From positions 1 to 64,000 of the forward strand of contig DHER01000028.1 in the NCBI GenBank assembly GCA_002399975.1: a DNA stretch of 64,000 nt. Direction: 5' to 3'. The translations under genes and the position numbers were made by a program. Below the pieces are notes generated by a model. It saw only the letters and a program-made list of their open reading frames with translations. It searched no databases and was not told the DNA's origin. Shown here in pieces: positions 34,695 to 44,229 of the stretch; positions within the stretch are counted from its first letter, which is position 1; each line of letters begins with the position of its first letter. The stretch comes from Firmicutes bacterium UBA4845 (GTDB lineage: Bacteria > Bacillota > Clostridia > Tissierellales > Sedimentibacteraceae).

Positions 34695-36089
34695 ATGTGC
34701 TTTGAACTTATAGATGATGACAAACTTCATGAGGAGTGCGGGGTTGTGGGATTATTCACAGAAAACCCTCAGATAGCATCACAGTTAATTTACTATGGGT
34801 TGTTTGCTCTCCAGCACAGAGGCCAGGAAAGTGCAGGCATAGCAATTCATACAGGAAAGAAGATCGAATACTATAAAGACATGGGGCTTGTTGCTGATGT
34901 ACTTTCCCAAGATGTGATAAAAAAATTTAAAGGGAATATAGCAATAGGACATGTCAGGTATTCCACAACCGGAGACAGTGAAAAACAAAATGCCCAGCCC
35001 TTGGTCGTAAGATATAAGGAAGGTTCTGTGGCCCTTGCTCACAATGGAAATTTGGTTAATGCGGATTCTATGAGGAGCATTCTGGAAGATGACGGTGTCA
35101 TATTCCAGACGTCAACAGATTCAGAAGTGGTGGCCAATATGGTGGCAAGGTACTACAAGGGTGATATAGTAAAATCCATAAAAAATGTTACTGAAATTGT
35201 AAAAGGAGCTTATGCCTTTGTGTTTATGACTGAAAAGGAATTAATCGGAGCCAGGGATTGCTATGGTTTAAGGCCTCTCTGTCTTGGGAAAAGGCCAGAA
35301 GGATACTTGCTTGCTTCTGAGAGTTGTGCTATAAGCGCTATGGGCGGAGAATTCATAAGAGATGTGGAACCGGGTGAGATAGTTGTCATAAATGAAAACA
35401 GCGTTGAAAGCATTAAGGGTACAAAATATGCACCGAAAAAACTATGTATATTTGAGAATGTATATTTTGCAAGGCCTGACAGCAATTTGGACGGTGTAAA
35501 CATATATCAGTCAAGATACAATGCAGGAAGATTACTTGCCCGGGAATCTCCGGTAAATGCCGACCTGGTTTTTTCTGTTCCTGATTCAGGTACACCTGCT
35601 GCCATAGGGTATGCTGCAGAGCTTAATATACCCTTTGGATTAGGGCTTATTAAAAACAGATATGCAAAGCGTACTTTTATTGAACCTAATCAGGAATTAA
35701 GGGAACGGGGAGTTAAAACCAAGCTGAACGTATTAAATGAGCTGGTGAAGGATAAAACAGTCGTAATGGTTGACGACAGCATTGTAAGAGGCACTACCAC
35801 AAAGCAAATTGTCAGCATGGTAAAAGATGCGGGAGCAAAAGAAGTGCATGTTCGTATAGCATCGCCACCTGTAACTTATTCCTGCTATTTCGGAATCGAT
35901 ACGCCTGACAGAAGAAAATTAATAGGTGCTAATAAAACGATTGATGAAATAAAAGAATATATCAATGCAGACAGTGTATATTATCTGAGTGTGGAAGGAT
36001 TGGTGAAATCCACGGCTTCAGCAAACAGTTATTGCCTTGCCTGTATGAACGGTGATTATCCCATGGAAGTACCAAGCCGGGGAATATAG
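34695..36089 (+). CDS. purF: Amidophosphoribosyltransferase
   Basis: First committed enzyme of purine synthesis: makes phosphoribosylamine from PRPP and glutamine. In 464 residues there is a short propeptide (1-14) that is removed to expose the N-terminal nucleophile C15 (HEE-CGVVG), then the glutaminase domain and the phosphoribosyltransferase domain with the PRPP motif VMVDDSIVRGTT. C-terminal cysteines in YCLACM suggest the Fe-S type enzyme found in Bacillus. Confidence 0.97.
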   Translation: MCFELIDDDKLHEECGVVGLFTENPQIASQLIYYGLFALQHRGQESAGIAIHTGKKIEYYKDMGLVADVLSQDVIKKFKGNIAIGHVRYSTTGDSEKQNAQPLVVRYKEGSVALAHNGNLVNADSMRSILEDDGVIFQTSTDSEVVANMVARYYKGDIVKSIKNVTEIVKGAYAFVFMTEKELIGARDCYGLRPLCLGKRPEGYLLASESCAISAMGGEFIRDVEPGEIVVINENSVESIKGTKYAPKKLCIFENVYFARPDSNLDGVNIYQSRYNAGRLLARESPVNADLVFSVPDSGTPAAIGYAAELNIPFGLGLIKNRYAKRTFIEPNQELRERGVKTKLNVLNELVKDKTVVMVDDSIVRGTTTKQIVSMVKDAGAKEVHVRIASPPVTYSCYFGIDTPDRRKLIGANKTIDEIKEYINADSVYYLSVEGLVKSTASANSYCLACMNGDYPMEVPSRGI

Positions 36090-36105
36090 AGTATAAGGAG
36101 GTATT

Positions 36106-37146
36106 ATGTCTGAAAAATTAACATATAAGGATTCCGGTGTTGATATTCATGCCGGATATGAAACAGTAAGGTTGATCAAGGAACATGTTAAAAAAACATA
36201 TACCGAAGGTGTTATGACAGATATTGGCAGCTTTGGAGGCATGTTTTCAATTGATAAAAGCAAATATGAAGAGCCGGTATTAGTTTCCGGTACCGATGGT
36301 GTAGGCACAAAACTCATGATTGCATTCAAAACGGGAATTCATGATACAATAGGAGAGGATGCAGTCGCAATGTGTGTTAACGATGTTTTATGCCAAGGTG
36401 CCAAGCCTCTATTTTTCTTGGATTATATTTCCATGGGAAAGTTAGAGCCGCAAAAAGCAGCTGATATAGTCAAAGGTGTATCAAATGGTTGTATTAAAGC
36501 CGGAGCTGCATTAATAGGTGGTGAAACAGCAGAAATGCCGGGACTTTACGGTGAAGGAGAATATGACATAGCCGGATTTTGTGTAGGAATAGCAGATAAG
36601 AGCAAATTAATAGATGGTTCAAAAATTACCGAAGGGGATGTTCTTATAGGTCTGCCTTCAAGCGGAATTCACAGCAATGGATATTCATTAGTCAGAAAAA
36701 TTTTGTTCGAGCGTAAAAACTATGATGTGAATCAATATATTGAGAAGCTGAATTGCACCATAGGCAAAGCATTAATGATCCCAACGAGAATTTATTCGAA
36801 GATTATAATGAATCTGTTGTCTGAATTTGAAATTAAAGGTATGGCAAATATAACAGGAGGCGGTTTCTATGAGAATATTCCAAGGATGTTTCCCGAAGGT
36901 ATAACAGCTGATATAGAAACTAAAAACATTGATCTGCCTCCAATATTTAAATTATTGCAAAAAGAAGGCAATGTTGACATTGATGAAATGTATTCAACGT
37001 TTAACATGGGAATAGGGATGGTAATTACAGTAAGCGACAAAATTTCAGGTGATGTAGTTGAATATCTTCAAAGCAAAGGTGAAAAAGCTGTTGTATTGGG
37101 AAGAACAGTGAAGAGGAAAGGAAGGCTTAAAATATGCCACAGTTAA
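36106..37146 (+). CDS. purM: Phosphoribosylaminoimidazole (AIR) synthetase
   Basis: ATP-dependent cyclisation of FGAM to AIR. The 346 residues have the expected start YKDSGVDIHAG, the metal/ATP region VSGTDGVGTKL, and GGETAEMPGLY. ATAAGGAGG precedes the ATG. The last 13 bases overlap purN, so the two are translationally coupled. Confidence 0.97.
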   Translation: MSEKLTYKDSGVDIHAGYETVRLIKEHVKKTYTEGVMTDIGSFGGMFSIDKSKYEEPVLVSGTDGVGTKLMIAFKTGIHDTIGEDAVAMCVNDVLCQGAKPLFFLDYISMGKLEPQKAADIVKGVSNGCIKAGAALIGGETAEMPGLYGEGEYDIAGFCVGIADKSKLIDGSKITEGDVLIGLPSSGIHSNGYSLVRKILFERKNYDVNQYIEKLNCTIGKALMIPTRIYSKIIMNLLSEFEIKGMANITGGGFYENIPRMFPEGITADIETKNIDLPPIFKLLQKEGNVDIDEMYSTFNMGIGMVITVSDKISGDVVEYLQSKGEKAVVLGRTVKRKGRLKICHS

Positions 37147-37760
37147 AAATAGGTGTATTGATTTCAGGTTCGGGGACAAACCTTCAGTCACTTATTGAAA
37201 ATGTTGAAAAAGGAATTATAAATGGACAGATATCTGTGGTAATTTCAAATAAAAAAAATGCTTACGGACTGGAGCGGGCCAGGCAGCATGGCATATATGC
37301 CGTATTTGTTGATAAAAAGAAATACGGAAATTTTGGAAAATTTAATGACGCCATAATGGACTGCTTGGAGGCTCATGGAGTTGACCTTGTGGTTTTAGCA
37401 GGGTACTTGAAAATATTGCCTCCTAGGTTTATAAAAACATACAGGAACAGGATAATAAATATTCATCCTTCATTGATTCCTTCGTTTTGCGGCAATGGAT
37501 ACTACGGTTTAAAGGTACACGAAGCTGCTGTAAACTATGGTGTTAAAATAAGCGGTGCAACCGTGCACTTTGTCAATGAGGAAGCTGACGCAGGGCCTAT
37601 AATAGTGCAGGAATCTGTTAAGGTTGACTATGAAGACAATGCAGAAATGCTGCAGAAAAAAGTTTTAAAGATAGAGCACAGGATTTTGCCTCTTGCGGTA
37701 AAATATTTTTGTGAAGGAAGATTAAAGGTAGAGGGAAATAAAGTTAAAATAAAGGAGTAA
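37134..37760 (+). CDS. purN: Phosphoribosylglycinamide formyltransferase
   Basis: Transfers a formyl group from 10-formyl-THF to GAR. The 208 residues contain LISGSGTNLQSL at the N-terminus, LAGYLKILPPRF, the catalytic region NIHPSLIPSFCG and the conserved GATVHFVNEEADAGPII. It starts inside the end of purM, with AAAGGAAGG as the likely ribosome binding site. Confidence 0.96.
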   Translation: MPQLKIGVLISGSGTNLQSLIENVEKGIINGQISVVISNKKNAYGLERARQHGIYAVFVDKKKYGNFGKFNDAIMDCLEAHGVDLVVLAGYLKILPPRFIKTYRNRIINIHPSLIPSFCGNGYYGLKVHEAAVNYGVKISGATVHFVNEEADAGPIIVQESVKVDYEDNAEMLQKKVLKIEHRILPLAVKYFCEGRLKVEGNKVKIKE

Positions 37761-37761
37761 A

Positions 37762-39324
37762 ATGATTATGAGAGCTTTAATAAGTGTATCTGATAAAACA
37801 GGTATTGTGAAATTTGCTGAGAAACTTCAGGCACTAGGTGTAGAAATAATATCAACAGGAGGAACATATAAGACTCTTGAAAGTGCCGGATTGAAGGTGA
37901 CAGGCGTATCAGATGTGACTGATTTCCCTGAATGCCTTGATGGAAGAGTCAAAACACTGCATCCGAAAATTCATGCAGGAATTCTTGCAATGCGCTCAAA
38001 TCCCGGTCATATGAAACAACTAAAAGAATTAAACGTTAAGACAATAGATATAGTTGTGGTTAATTTATATCCGTTTGAACAAACCATTTTAAAAGAAAAC
38101 ACAGCCAGGCAGGAAGCTATCGAGAATATAGATATAGGAGGACCGACTATGCTGCGCTCAGCAGCAAAAAACTACCAGGATGTTGCTGCTGTTGTTGATC
38201 CTGAAGACTATGACAAAATAATTGAAGAATTAGAAACAAATAAAGGAATATCTCTTGACACTAAATTTTATTTATGTTCAAAAGTGTTTGAACATACTGC
38301 TCATTATGATGCATTGATAGCTTCATATATTAAAAGGGAAAGAGAAGACTTCGGCTTGCCTGAAACAATGACACTGACCTACGAAAAGGTTCAAGATATG
38401 AGATATGGAGAAAACCCCCACCAGAAGGCTGCTTTCTATAAGGAAGTTTCAAAAAATAAAGGCTTTTTACCTGATGCTGTTAAGCTTCACGGAAAAGATC
38501 TTTCATTTAATAATATAAATGATACTAATGGTGCACTGGAGCTTTTAAAAGAATTTGACGAGCCTGCCGTTGTTGCATGTAAACATTCAAATCCCTGCGG
38601 CGTGGGAACTGCAGACAATATTTATGATGCCTATATTAAGGCTTTTAATGCAGATCCTACATCTATTTTCGGCGGGATCATAGTTTTCAACAGAGAAGTT
38701 GATGAAAGGGCAGCTGAAGAAATTAACAAGATATTTGCCGAAATAATCGCAGCACCTTCTTATTCAAAAAAGGCTCTTGAAATCCTCAGTTCAAAGAAAA
38801 ACATAAGGATTTTGCTTTTAAAAGATATTATGCAAAAACAAGACAAACATGCATATGACTTTAAAAAGGTTGCAGGAGGAATTCTCGTTCAGAACATAGA
38901 TTCTAAGTTGTTGCCTGACGGCGAAGAAATTAAGGCTGTCACTAAAAAACAGCCTTCTGAACAGGAAAAGAAAGATTTGCTGATGGCATGGAAACTTGTA
39001 AAGCATACAAAATCAAATGCTATAACAATAGTTAAAAACGGCCAGTCCATAGGAATAGGTCCTGGACAGGTAAATCGCATATGGGCGTGCAAACAGGCAA
39101 TTGATCATGCCGTTGAATTTTTGGGAGAAGACAGCTTAAAGGGAGCTTCTCTTGCATCAGATGCGTTTTTCCCATTCCCAGATTGCGTAGAAGAAGCTAC
39201 AAAAGCGGGAATAACTGCAATTATTCAGCCGGGAGGATCAATCAGGGATGAAGTATCAATAGAAGAATGCAATAAAAATAATATTTCTATGGTATTTACA
39301 GGTATGAGGCATTTTAGACACTAA
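37762..39324 (+). CDS. purH: Bifunctional AICAR transformylase / IMP cyclohydrolase
   Basis: Last two steps to IMP. The 520 residues comprise the IMP cyclohydrolase domain (1-200; RALISVSDKTGI, VVNLYPFE, NIDIGGPTMLRSAAKN) and the AICAR formyltransferase domain with KHSNPCGVG and the C-terminal QPGGSIRD. AAAGGAG sits before the two candidate starts, 37762 and 37768. I use 37762, which matches the family N-terminus. Confidence 0.97.
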   Translation: MIMRALISVSDKTGIVKFAEKLQALGVEIISTGGTYKTLESAGLKVTGVSDVTDFPECLDGRVKTLHPKIHAGILAMRSNPGHMKQLKELNVKTIDIVVVNLYPFEQTILKENTARQEAIENIDIGGPTMLRSAAKNYQDVAAVVDPEDYDKIIEELETNKGISLDTKFYLCSKVFEHTAHYDALIASYIKREREDFGLPETMTLTYEKVQDMRYGENPHQKAAFYKEVSKNKGFLPDAVKLHGKDLSFNNINDTNGALELLKEFDEPAVVACKHSNPCGVGTADNIYDAYIKAFNADPTSIFGGIIVFNREVDERAAEEINKIFAEIIAAPSYSKKALEILSSKKNIRILLLKDIMQKQDKHAYDFKKVAGGILVQNIDSKLLPDGEEIKAVTKKQPSEQEKKDLLMAWKLVKHTKSNAITIVKNGQSIGIGPGQVNRIWACKQAIDHAVEFLGEDSLKGASLASDAFFPFPDCVEEATKAGITAIIQPGGSIRDEVSIEECNKNNISMVFTGMRHFRH

Positions 39325-39373
39325 AACAATTGTAATTATAATTTTATGAAAAATGTAGATTGTAGGAGGTACT

Positions 39374-40627
39374 ATGAAAGTTTTGGTAATCGGAGGCGGT
39401 GCCAGAGAACATGCCATTTGCTGGAAACTGGAGCAAAGTACTAAAGTATCCAAGATTTATTGTGCTCCAGGTAATGCAGGCATTTCTCAAATTGCCGAGT
39501 GTGTGAACATCGAAGCAGATAATTTAAAGGGACTTACTGAATTTGCAGTATCAAACAATATTGATATGGCAGTTATAGGGCCTGAAGGTCCGCTTGTAGG
39601 CGGACTTGCTGATATGCTTGAAGAAATGGGCATAAAGGTTTTTGGGCCGTGCAAAAAAGCATCTCGCCTCGAAGGCAGCAAATCCTATTCTAAAGGTTTT
39701 ATGAAAAAATATAATATTCCTACTGCCAGGTATGAGTCTTATACAGATCCCGAAAAAGCAAAAGAAGGACTTAAATATTTTAATGTTCCTGTAGTTGTTA
39801 AGGCAGACGGCCTGGCAGCAGGCAAAGGTGTTCTTATTTGCAGTACTGAAAAAGAAGCTGAAGAAGCAATAAACAGTATTATGAGTGAAAGACAGTTCGG
39901 CAGTGCAGGTGATAAAATTGTTATAGAGGAGTATCTTGAGGGGACAGAGGCATCTCTTCTTTGTTTCGCCGATGGAAAGTCCCTTATTCCTATGGAAAGT
40001 GCAATGGACTACAAGAAAGCTTATGATAATGATCAGGGGCTTAACACAGGTGGAATGGGAAGCCTTTCTCCTAATGCAATTTATACGGATGAGCTTAAAA
40101 GTTATATTGATAAATATATAATTAAACCGACTCTATCAGGGTTAAAAGCTGAAGAAATAGACTTTAGAGGCGTGTTGTACTTTGGGTTAATGATCAGCAA
40201 AGGCAAAGTAAAAGTATTGGAATACAATGTTCGTTTTGGGGATCCGGAGACAGAAGCAGTGCTTCCAAGGTTAAAATCTGATTTAGCTGAAATAATGCTG
40301 AAATGCATAGATGGAGAATTAACAGAAAAAGATTTACAGTGGGAAAATGAAAAATGTGTAACTGTAGTGCTTGCTTCCGGAGGGTATCCTCAAAGCTATG
40401 AAAAATGCAAAGAAATAACAGGCTTGAATAATGTGGATCAAGATATAGTAATATTCCACGGAGGCACTAAAATTCATGGCAATAAAACAGTAACAGATGG
40501 TGGAAGGGTCTTAGCCGTTACTGCAAAGGGAAAAACGTTGGAGGAAGCAAGAGAAAAAATATACAATAATACTATGAAGATTCATTTCGACAATATGGAA
40601 TTCCGAACGGATATAGCAAGGCAGTAA
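39374..40627 (+). CDS. purD: Phosphoribosylamine-glycine ligase
   Basis: ATP-grasp enzyme that joins phosphoribosylamine and glycine. The 417 residues start VLVIGGGAREHAICW and hold VVKADGLAAGKGV, the GEEYLEG-like IEEYLEGTEAS and NVRFGDPETE. GTAGGAGG precedes the ATG. It is the last gene of the purine operon, and I see no clear terminator after it. Confidence 0.97.
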   Translation: MKVLVIGGGAREHAICWKLEQSTKVSKIYCAPGNAGISQIAECVNIEADNLKGLTEFAVSNNIDMAVIGPEGPLVGGLADMLEEMGIKVFGPCKKASRLEGSKSYSKGFMKKYNIPTARYESYTDPEKAKEGLKYFNVPVVVKADGLAAGKGVLICSTEKEAEEAINSIMSERQFGSAGDKIVIEEYLEGTEASLLCFADGKSLIPMESAMDYKKAYDNDQGLNTGGMGSLSPNAIYTDELKSYIDKYIIKPTLSGLKAEEIDFRGVLYFGLMISKGKVKVLEYNVRFGDPETEAVLPRLKSDLAEIMLKCIDGELTEKDLQWENEKCVTVVLASGGYPQSYEKCKEITGLNNVDQDIVIFHGGTKIHGNKTVTDGGRVLAVTAKGKTLEEAREKIYNNTMKIHFDNMEFRTDIARQ

Positions 40628-40722
40628 CATATTATTGAATTTTCCGGTTTTTATCATGATGAACATATGGCTGAATATATTATTAATATGTAAAGGATAT
40701 TTAATAGTATAGGGAGGTTTAT

Positions 40723-41997
40723 ATGCTCATTCATGTTGTGCAAAGAGGAGATGTATTGTGGAAAATAGCAGATTACTATGGTACCGATGTTGATTCAATA
40801 ATAGAAGTAAATTTTATACCGGATTCAAATAATCTGTTGATTGGTCAGTCACTTTTAATACCTGTAGAAGAAAACAACACATATACTGTAAAGGCAGGAG
40901 ATACAGCCTGGAAGATAGCACAAAGTTTTGGAATTTCAGTACAGGATCTTTTGTGGGAAAATAAAATTTTATATCCGGATAATCTGTATGTAGGACAAAC
41001 ATTGTATATTCCTGAAAGGGAGAAGCCGGAAATTGAAGTAAATGCATTTACCTATTTTTTAGGCGAATCTGCCGTGCCTGTAATAAATGAAGTGGGAGAC
41101 GCACTTACATATATAACCCCGTTTGCATACCTGGTTCAGGAGGACGGAACCCTGGGGCCTATAGATGACGAGGCTGCAATTGGCGAAGCAATTGCCAATG
41201 GAGTGGTTCCTATGATGTCTGTAGTTAATTTCACTGTAAATGTTGCAGGAGAAAATTTGGCGAACATGGTGCTTAACAATCCTGATACAGTAAATATCCT
41301 TCAGGATAATATAATTGAAACAATGAGAGAAAAAGGATATAGAGGACTAAATATTGATTTTGAATATGTGCTGCCACAAGATAGGGAAGCTTATAACAGT
41401 TTTCTAGAGAGCATCGCAGATAGGCTCCATGATGAAGGATTTTTTCTTTCCACATCCCTGGCTCCCAAATTAAGCGCAGATCAGCCGGGTATTCTCTATG
41501 AAGCACACGATTATCCTGCTCATGGAAGAATTGCGGATTTCGTAATTCTTATGACTTACGAGTGGGGGTGGAGAGGAAGCCAGCCAAGGGCAATATCTCC
41601 TATCAATGAAATTGAAAGAGTCCTTGATTATGCAGTTACAGAAATACCAAGAGATAAAATACTGATGGGATTTCAAATTTATGCAAGGGATTGGACTCTT
41701 CCTTTTGTACCTGGGCACAAAGCTGAAACTATCAGTGTGGAAGAAGCTATGCGTATAGCATATGACCATAATTCACAGATTCAATATGATTCTTTAGCCC
41801 AATCTCCGTTTTTTAGATATGTTGATGATGAAGGGAATACCCACGAAGTATGGTTTGAAGATGCAAGAAGCGCCCAAGCTAAATTTGATTCTGTAAAAAA
41901 ATATGACTTAAGAGGAATCAGTTATTGGGGAACAGGGTATCCTTTCAGACAAAACTGGGCGCTGCTTAAAGAAAATTTTGATATAGAAAAGCTATAA
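40723..41997 (+). CDS. LysM glycoside hydrolase family 18, spore cortex-lytic (SleL/YaaH) type
   Basis: 424-residue enzyme with two N-terminal LysM domains (about 2-46 and 52-97) and a family 18 hydrolase domain. The catalytic motif reads GLNIDFE with the proton donor E214. This architecture is that of SleL/YaaH N-acetylglucosaminidases that degrade cortex fragments during germination. There is no signal peptide, which fits mother-cell delivery to the spore coat. TAGGGAGG gives a strong ribosome binding site. It stands alone between the purine and molybdenum cofactor genes. Confidence 0.9.
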   Translation: MLIHVVQRGDVLWKIADYYGTDVDSIIEVNFIPDSNNLLIGQSLLIPVEENNTYTVKAGDTAWKIAQSFGISVQDLLWENKILYPDNLYVGQTLYIPEREKPEIEVNAFTYFLGESAVPVINEVGDALTYITPFAYLVQEDGTLGPIDDEAAIGEAIANGVVPMMSVVNFTVNVAGENLANMVLNNPDTVNILQDNIIETMREKGYRGLNIDFEYVLPQDREAYNSFLESIADRLHDEGFFLSTSLAPKLSADQPGILYEAHDYPAHGRIADFVILMTYEWGWRGSQPRAISPINEIERVLDYAVTEIPRDKILMGFQIYARDWTLPFVPGHKAETISVEEAMRIAYDHNSQIQYDSLAQSPFFRYVDDEGNTHEVWFEDARSAQAKFDSVKKYDLRGISYWGTGYPFRQNWALLKENFDIEKL

Positions 41998-42054
41998 TGC
42001 ATTGTTATATTTTCTGCCTAACAACTTTATAATATATATTCCTTTTATTTGGTA

Positions 42055-42096
42055 AATCCATTCCATATTCAATTTAAGTGGAATGGATTATTTAGT
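42055..42096 (+). terminator. Hairpin after the LysM-GH18 gene
   Basis: AATCCATTCCA (42055-42065) and TGGAATGGATT (42079-42089) are perfect complements around a 13-base loop, followed by ATTTAGTATTT, a weak T-run. Probably a terminator. Confidence 0.55.
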
Positions 42097-42115
42097 ATTT
42101 AATATGTGCAAATTA

Positions 42116-42144
42116 TTGACAATCAGCAGATTAACGGTTAAACT
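42116..42144 (+). promoter_or_regulatory. Sigma-A promoter of the molybdenum cofactor genes
   Basis: Perfect TTGACA (42116-42121), a 17-base spacer and TAAACT (42139-42144). The leader of about 120 bases up to mogA shows no recognisable riboswitch. Confidence 0.6.
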
Positions 42145-42272
42145 TATATATGGATTATTTTTGTTTCACATTTATAGTGTTAATTTTAAGTGTTTTAAAT
42201 AGAAAAAAATCTGAAATTTGCATGATTTTAATGTTTTCATTTTCCATTGCAAACGTTAAAATAGGAGGATGT

Positions 42273-42761
42273 ATGATTAAGGTCGGAATTTTAACAATAA
42301 GCGACAAGGGTTCCAAGGGGGAAAGAACTGACGGAACATGTCCGGCAATAAAAGAAATATTAAATAAAAATATATACAGTGTTGAATATTATAAGATAAT
42401 ACCGGATGAAATTGAAATGATTCGCAAGGAACTAATTTATATATGTGATGAGCTTAATCTCGATTTGATTCTCACTAATGGCGGAACGGGATTTTCAAAA
42501 AGGGATGTGACACCTGAAGCTACAATGAAAGTAATTGAAAAACAGGTACCCGGCATAACTGAAGCAATGAGGCAAATGTCTCTTTCTATAACACCTATGG
42601 CAATGCTGTCAAGGGCAGTAGCCGGAATAAGGAAAAATACCCTTATTATTAATCTTCCGGGGAGTCCTAAAGGTGCAGTAGAAAATTTAAAATTTGCTCT
42701 TCCTGCACTACCTCACGGAATTGAAATATTAAAGGGAACAGCAGGAGAGTGCGCCAGATAA
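42273..42761 (+). CDS. mogA: Molybdopterin adenylyltransferase MogA/MoaB type
   Basis: Activates molybdopterin by adenylation before metal insertion. The 162 residues start IKVGILTISDKGS and contain the substrate motif TNGGTGFSKRDVTPEAT. I chose ATG 42273 because TAGGAGG lies 6 bases upstream. The open frame reaches back to 42150, but that extension has no binding site and does not look like this family. Confidence 0.92.
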   Translation: MIKVGILTISDKGSKGERTDGTCPAIKEILNKNIYSVEYYKIIPDEIEMIRKELIYICDELNLDLILTNGGTGFSKRDVTPEATMKVIEKQVPGITEAMRQMSLSITPMAMLSRAVAGIRKNTLIINLPGSPKGAVENLKFALPALPHGIEILKGTAGECAR

Positions 42762-42773
42762 GGAGAAGAATAA

Positions 42774-43730
42774 ATGTTTGACAAAAGAGGAAGAAATATA
42801 GATTATTTGAGGGTATCCCTTACCGACAGGTGCAATCTGCGATGTATCTACTGTATGCCGGAAGCTGGTATCTGTAAAAAGATGCATGAAGATATAATAC
42901 GCTTTGAAGAAGCAGAAAAGGTAATTTCAGCATGTTCGTCTCTTGGGGTCCGCAAAGTAAGATTTACCGGGGGAGAACCCCTTATTTTAAAAGGTATAGA
43001 AAGTATTATAAATCATACGGCTTCAATGCAGAATATAAGGGATGTATCCATAACAACAAATGGAATATTGCTTGAGGATATGGCGGAGGATCTTAAAAAA
43101 GCAGGACTGAATCGTGTTAATATAAGTCTTGATACACTTAAAGCCGATAAATTTAAATTTGTAACAAGACTTGGAGATATAAACAAAGTTTTCGGAGCAA
43201 TTGAAAAATGTTTAAGTATAGGACTTACGCCTTTAAAAATAAATACAGTTTTAATGAAGGGAATCAATGACGACGAAATAGAAGATTTCATAAAATTAAC
43301 AGTGAATTATCCTGTTCAGGTTAGGTTTATTGAACTGATGCCCATAGGTGAAGGCCAAAAGTATTTTGATAAATATTCTATGAAGGTTGAAGAAATAATT
43401 GAAAGATTTCCTGAACTTTTTCCTGTAAAGGACGACAGCAAGGTTGCGTCGGTCTATAAGATGCCGGGATCAAAGGGTTCAGTAGGGATAATAAGCCCTG
43501 TAAGCTGTAAGTTCTGCAGTGACTGCAACCGTATAAGGCTTACATCAACAGGCACTGTAAAGCCATGCCTTCATTCGGCAGAGGAAATTGATTTAATGCC
43601 ATATATAAATAATGAACAAAAATTAATTGAAATTATCAGACATGCTGTTTATAATAAACCTGCGGAACATCATTTGGAGACAGAAAAGAAAAGCAATACA
43701 AATAGAATGATGTATCAAATTGGAGGCTAA
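42774..43730 (+). CDS. moaA: GTP 3',8-cyclase MoaA
   Basis: Radical SAM enzyme that starts molybdopterin synthesis from GTP. The 318 residues have the N-terminal cluster C20-x3-C24-x2-C27 and the C-terminal second cluster in CKFCSDCNRIRL...KPC. The conserved C-terminal Gly-Gly tail is present. GGAGAAG precedes the ATG. It lies 12 bases after mogA and 8 before moaC. Confidence 0.96.
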   Translation: MFDKRGRNIDYLRVSLTDRCNLRCIYCMPEAGICKKMHEDIIRFEEAEKVISACSSLGVRKVRFTGGEPLILKGIESIINHTASMQNIRDVSITTNGILLEDMAEDLKKAGLNRVNISLDTLKADKFKFVTRLGDINKVFGAIEKCLSIGLTPLKINTVLMKGINDDEIEDFIKLTVNYPVQVRFIELMPIGEGQKYFDKYSMKVEEIIERFPELFPVKDDSKVASVYKMPGSKGSVGIISPVSCKFCSDCNRIRLTSTGTVKPCLHSAEEIDLMPYINNEQKLIEIIRHAVYNKPAEHHLETEKKSNTNRMMYQIGG

Positions 43731-43738
43731 AGACTAAA

Positions 43739-44224
43739 ATGGAATTAACTCATATCAACGAACAGGGCAGAGCCAGAATGGTTGATGTAAGTAATAAAAA
43801 TGAAACATTGAGAGAAGCTGTTGCCGGCGGCAATGTTTATATGAAAAAGGAAACACTGGAGAAAATAAAAGAAGGTACAATTAAAAAAGGCGATGTTCTT
43901 TCTGTAGCTCAGGTTGCAGGAATTATGGGAGCAAAGAAAACATCAGATGTAATTCCCATGTGTCATCCCATTATGATTTCTGGGTGTGACATTACTTTTT
44001 TACTTAACTTTAAAAAAAATAGGGTTGAAATAACAGCATCAGTAAAAAATACCGGACAGACAGGTGTTGAAATGGAAGCTCTGACTGCAGTTTCAGTTGC
44101 ATGCCTGACTATTTATGATATGTGCAAGGCAATAGACAGGGGAATGATTGTTTCAGATGTTATGCTTATAAAAAAATCAGGCGGCAAATCAGGGCTGTTT
44201 GAAAGAAAACAAATAAAGGAGTGA
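43739..44224 (+). CDS. moaC: Cyclic pyranopterin monophosphate synthase MoaC
   Basis: Second enzyme of molybdopterin synthesis, acting directly after MoaA. In 161 residues the conserved KKGDVLSVAQVAGIMGAKKTSDVIPMCHP and TGVEMEALTAVSVA blocks are present in parts. TTGGAGG near the end of moaA is the likely binding site. The stop overlaps the Shine-Dalgarno region of the following MOSC gene. Confidence 0.96.
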   Translation: MELTHINEQGRARMVDVSNKNETLREAVAGGNVYMKKETLEKIKEGTIKKGDVLSVAQVAGIMGAKKTSDVIPMCHPIMISGCDITFLLNFKKNRVEITASVKNTGQTGVEMEALTAVSVACLTIYDMCKAIDRGMIVSDVMLIKKSGGKSGLFERKQIKE

Positions 44225-44229
44225 ATAAA

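Noticed and set aside
42145..42272. Molybdenum cofactor riboswitch in the mogA leader
   Set aside because: The leader is AT-rich with no stable multi-stem fold that I can see.
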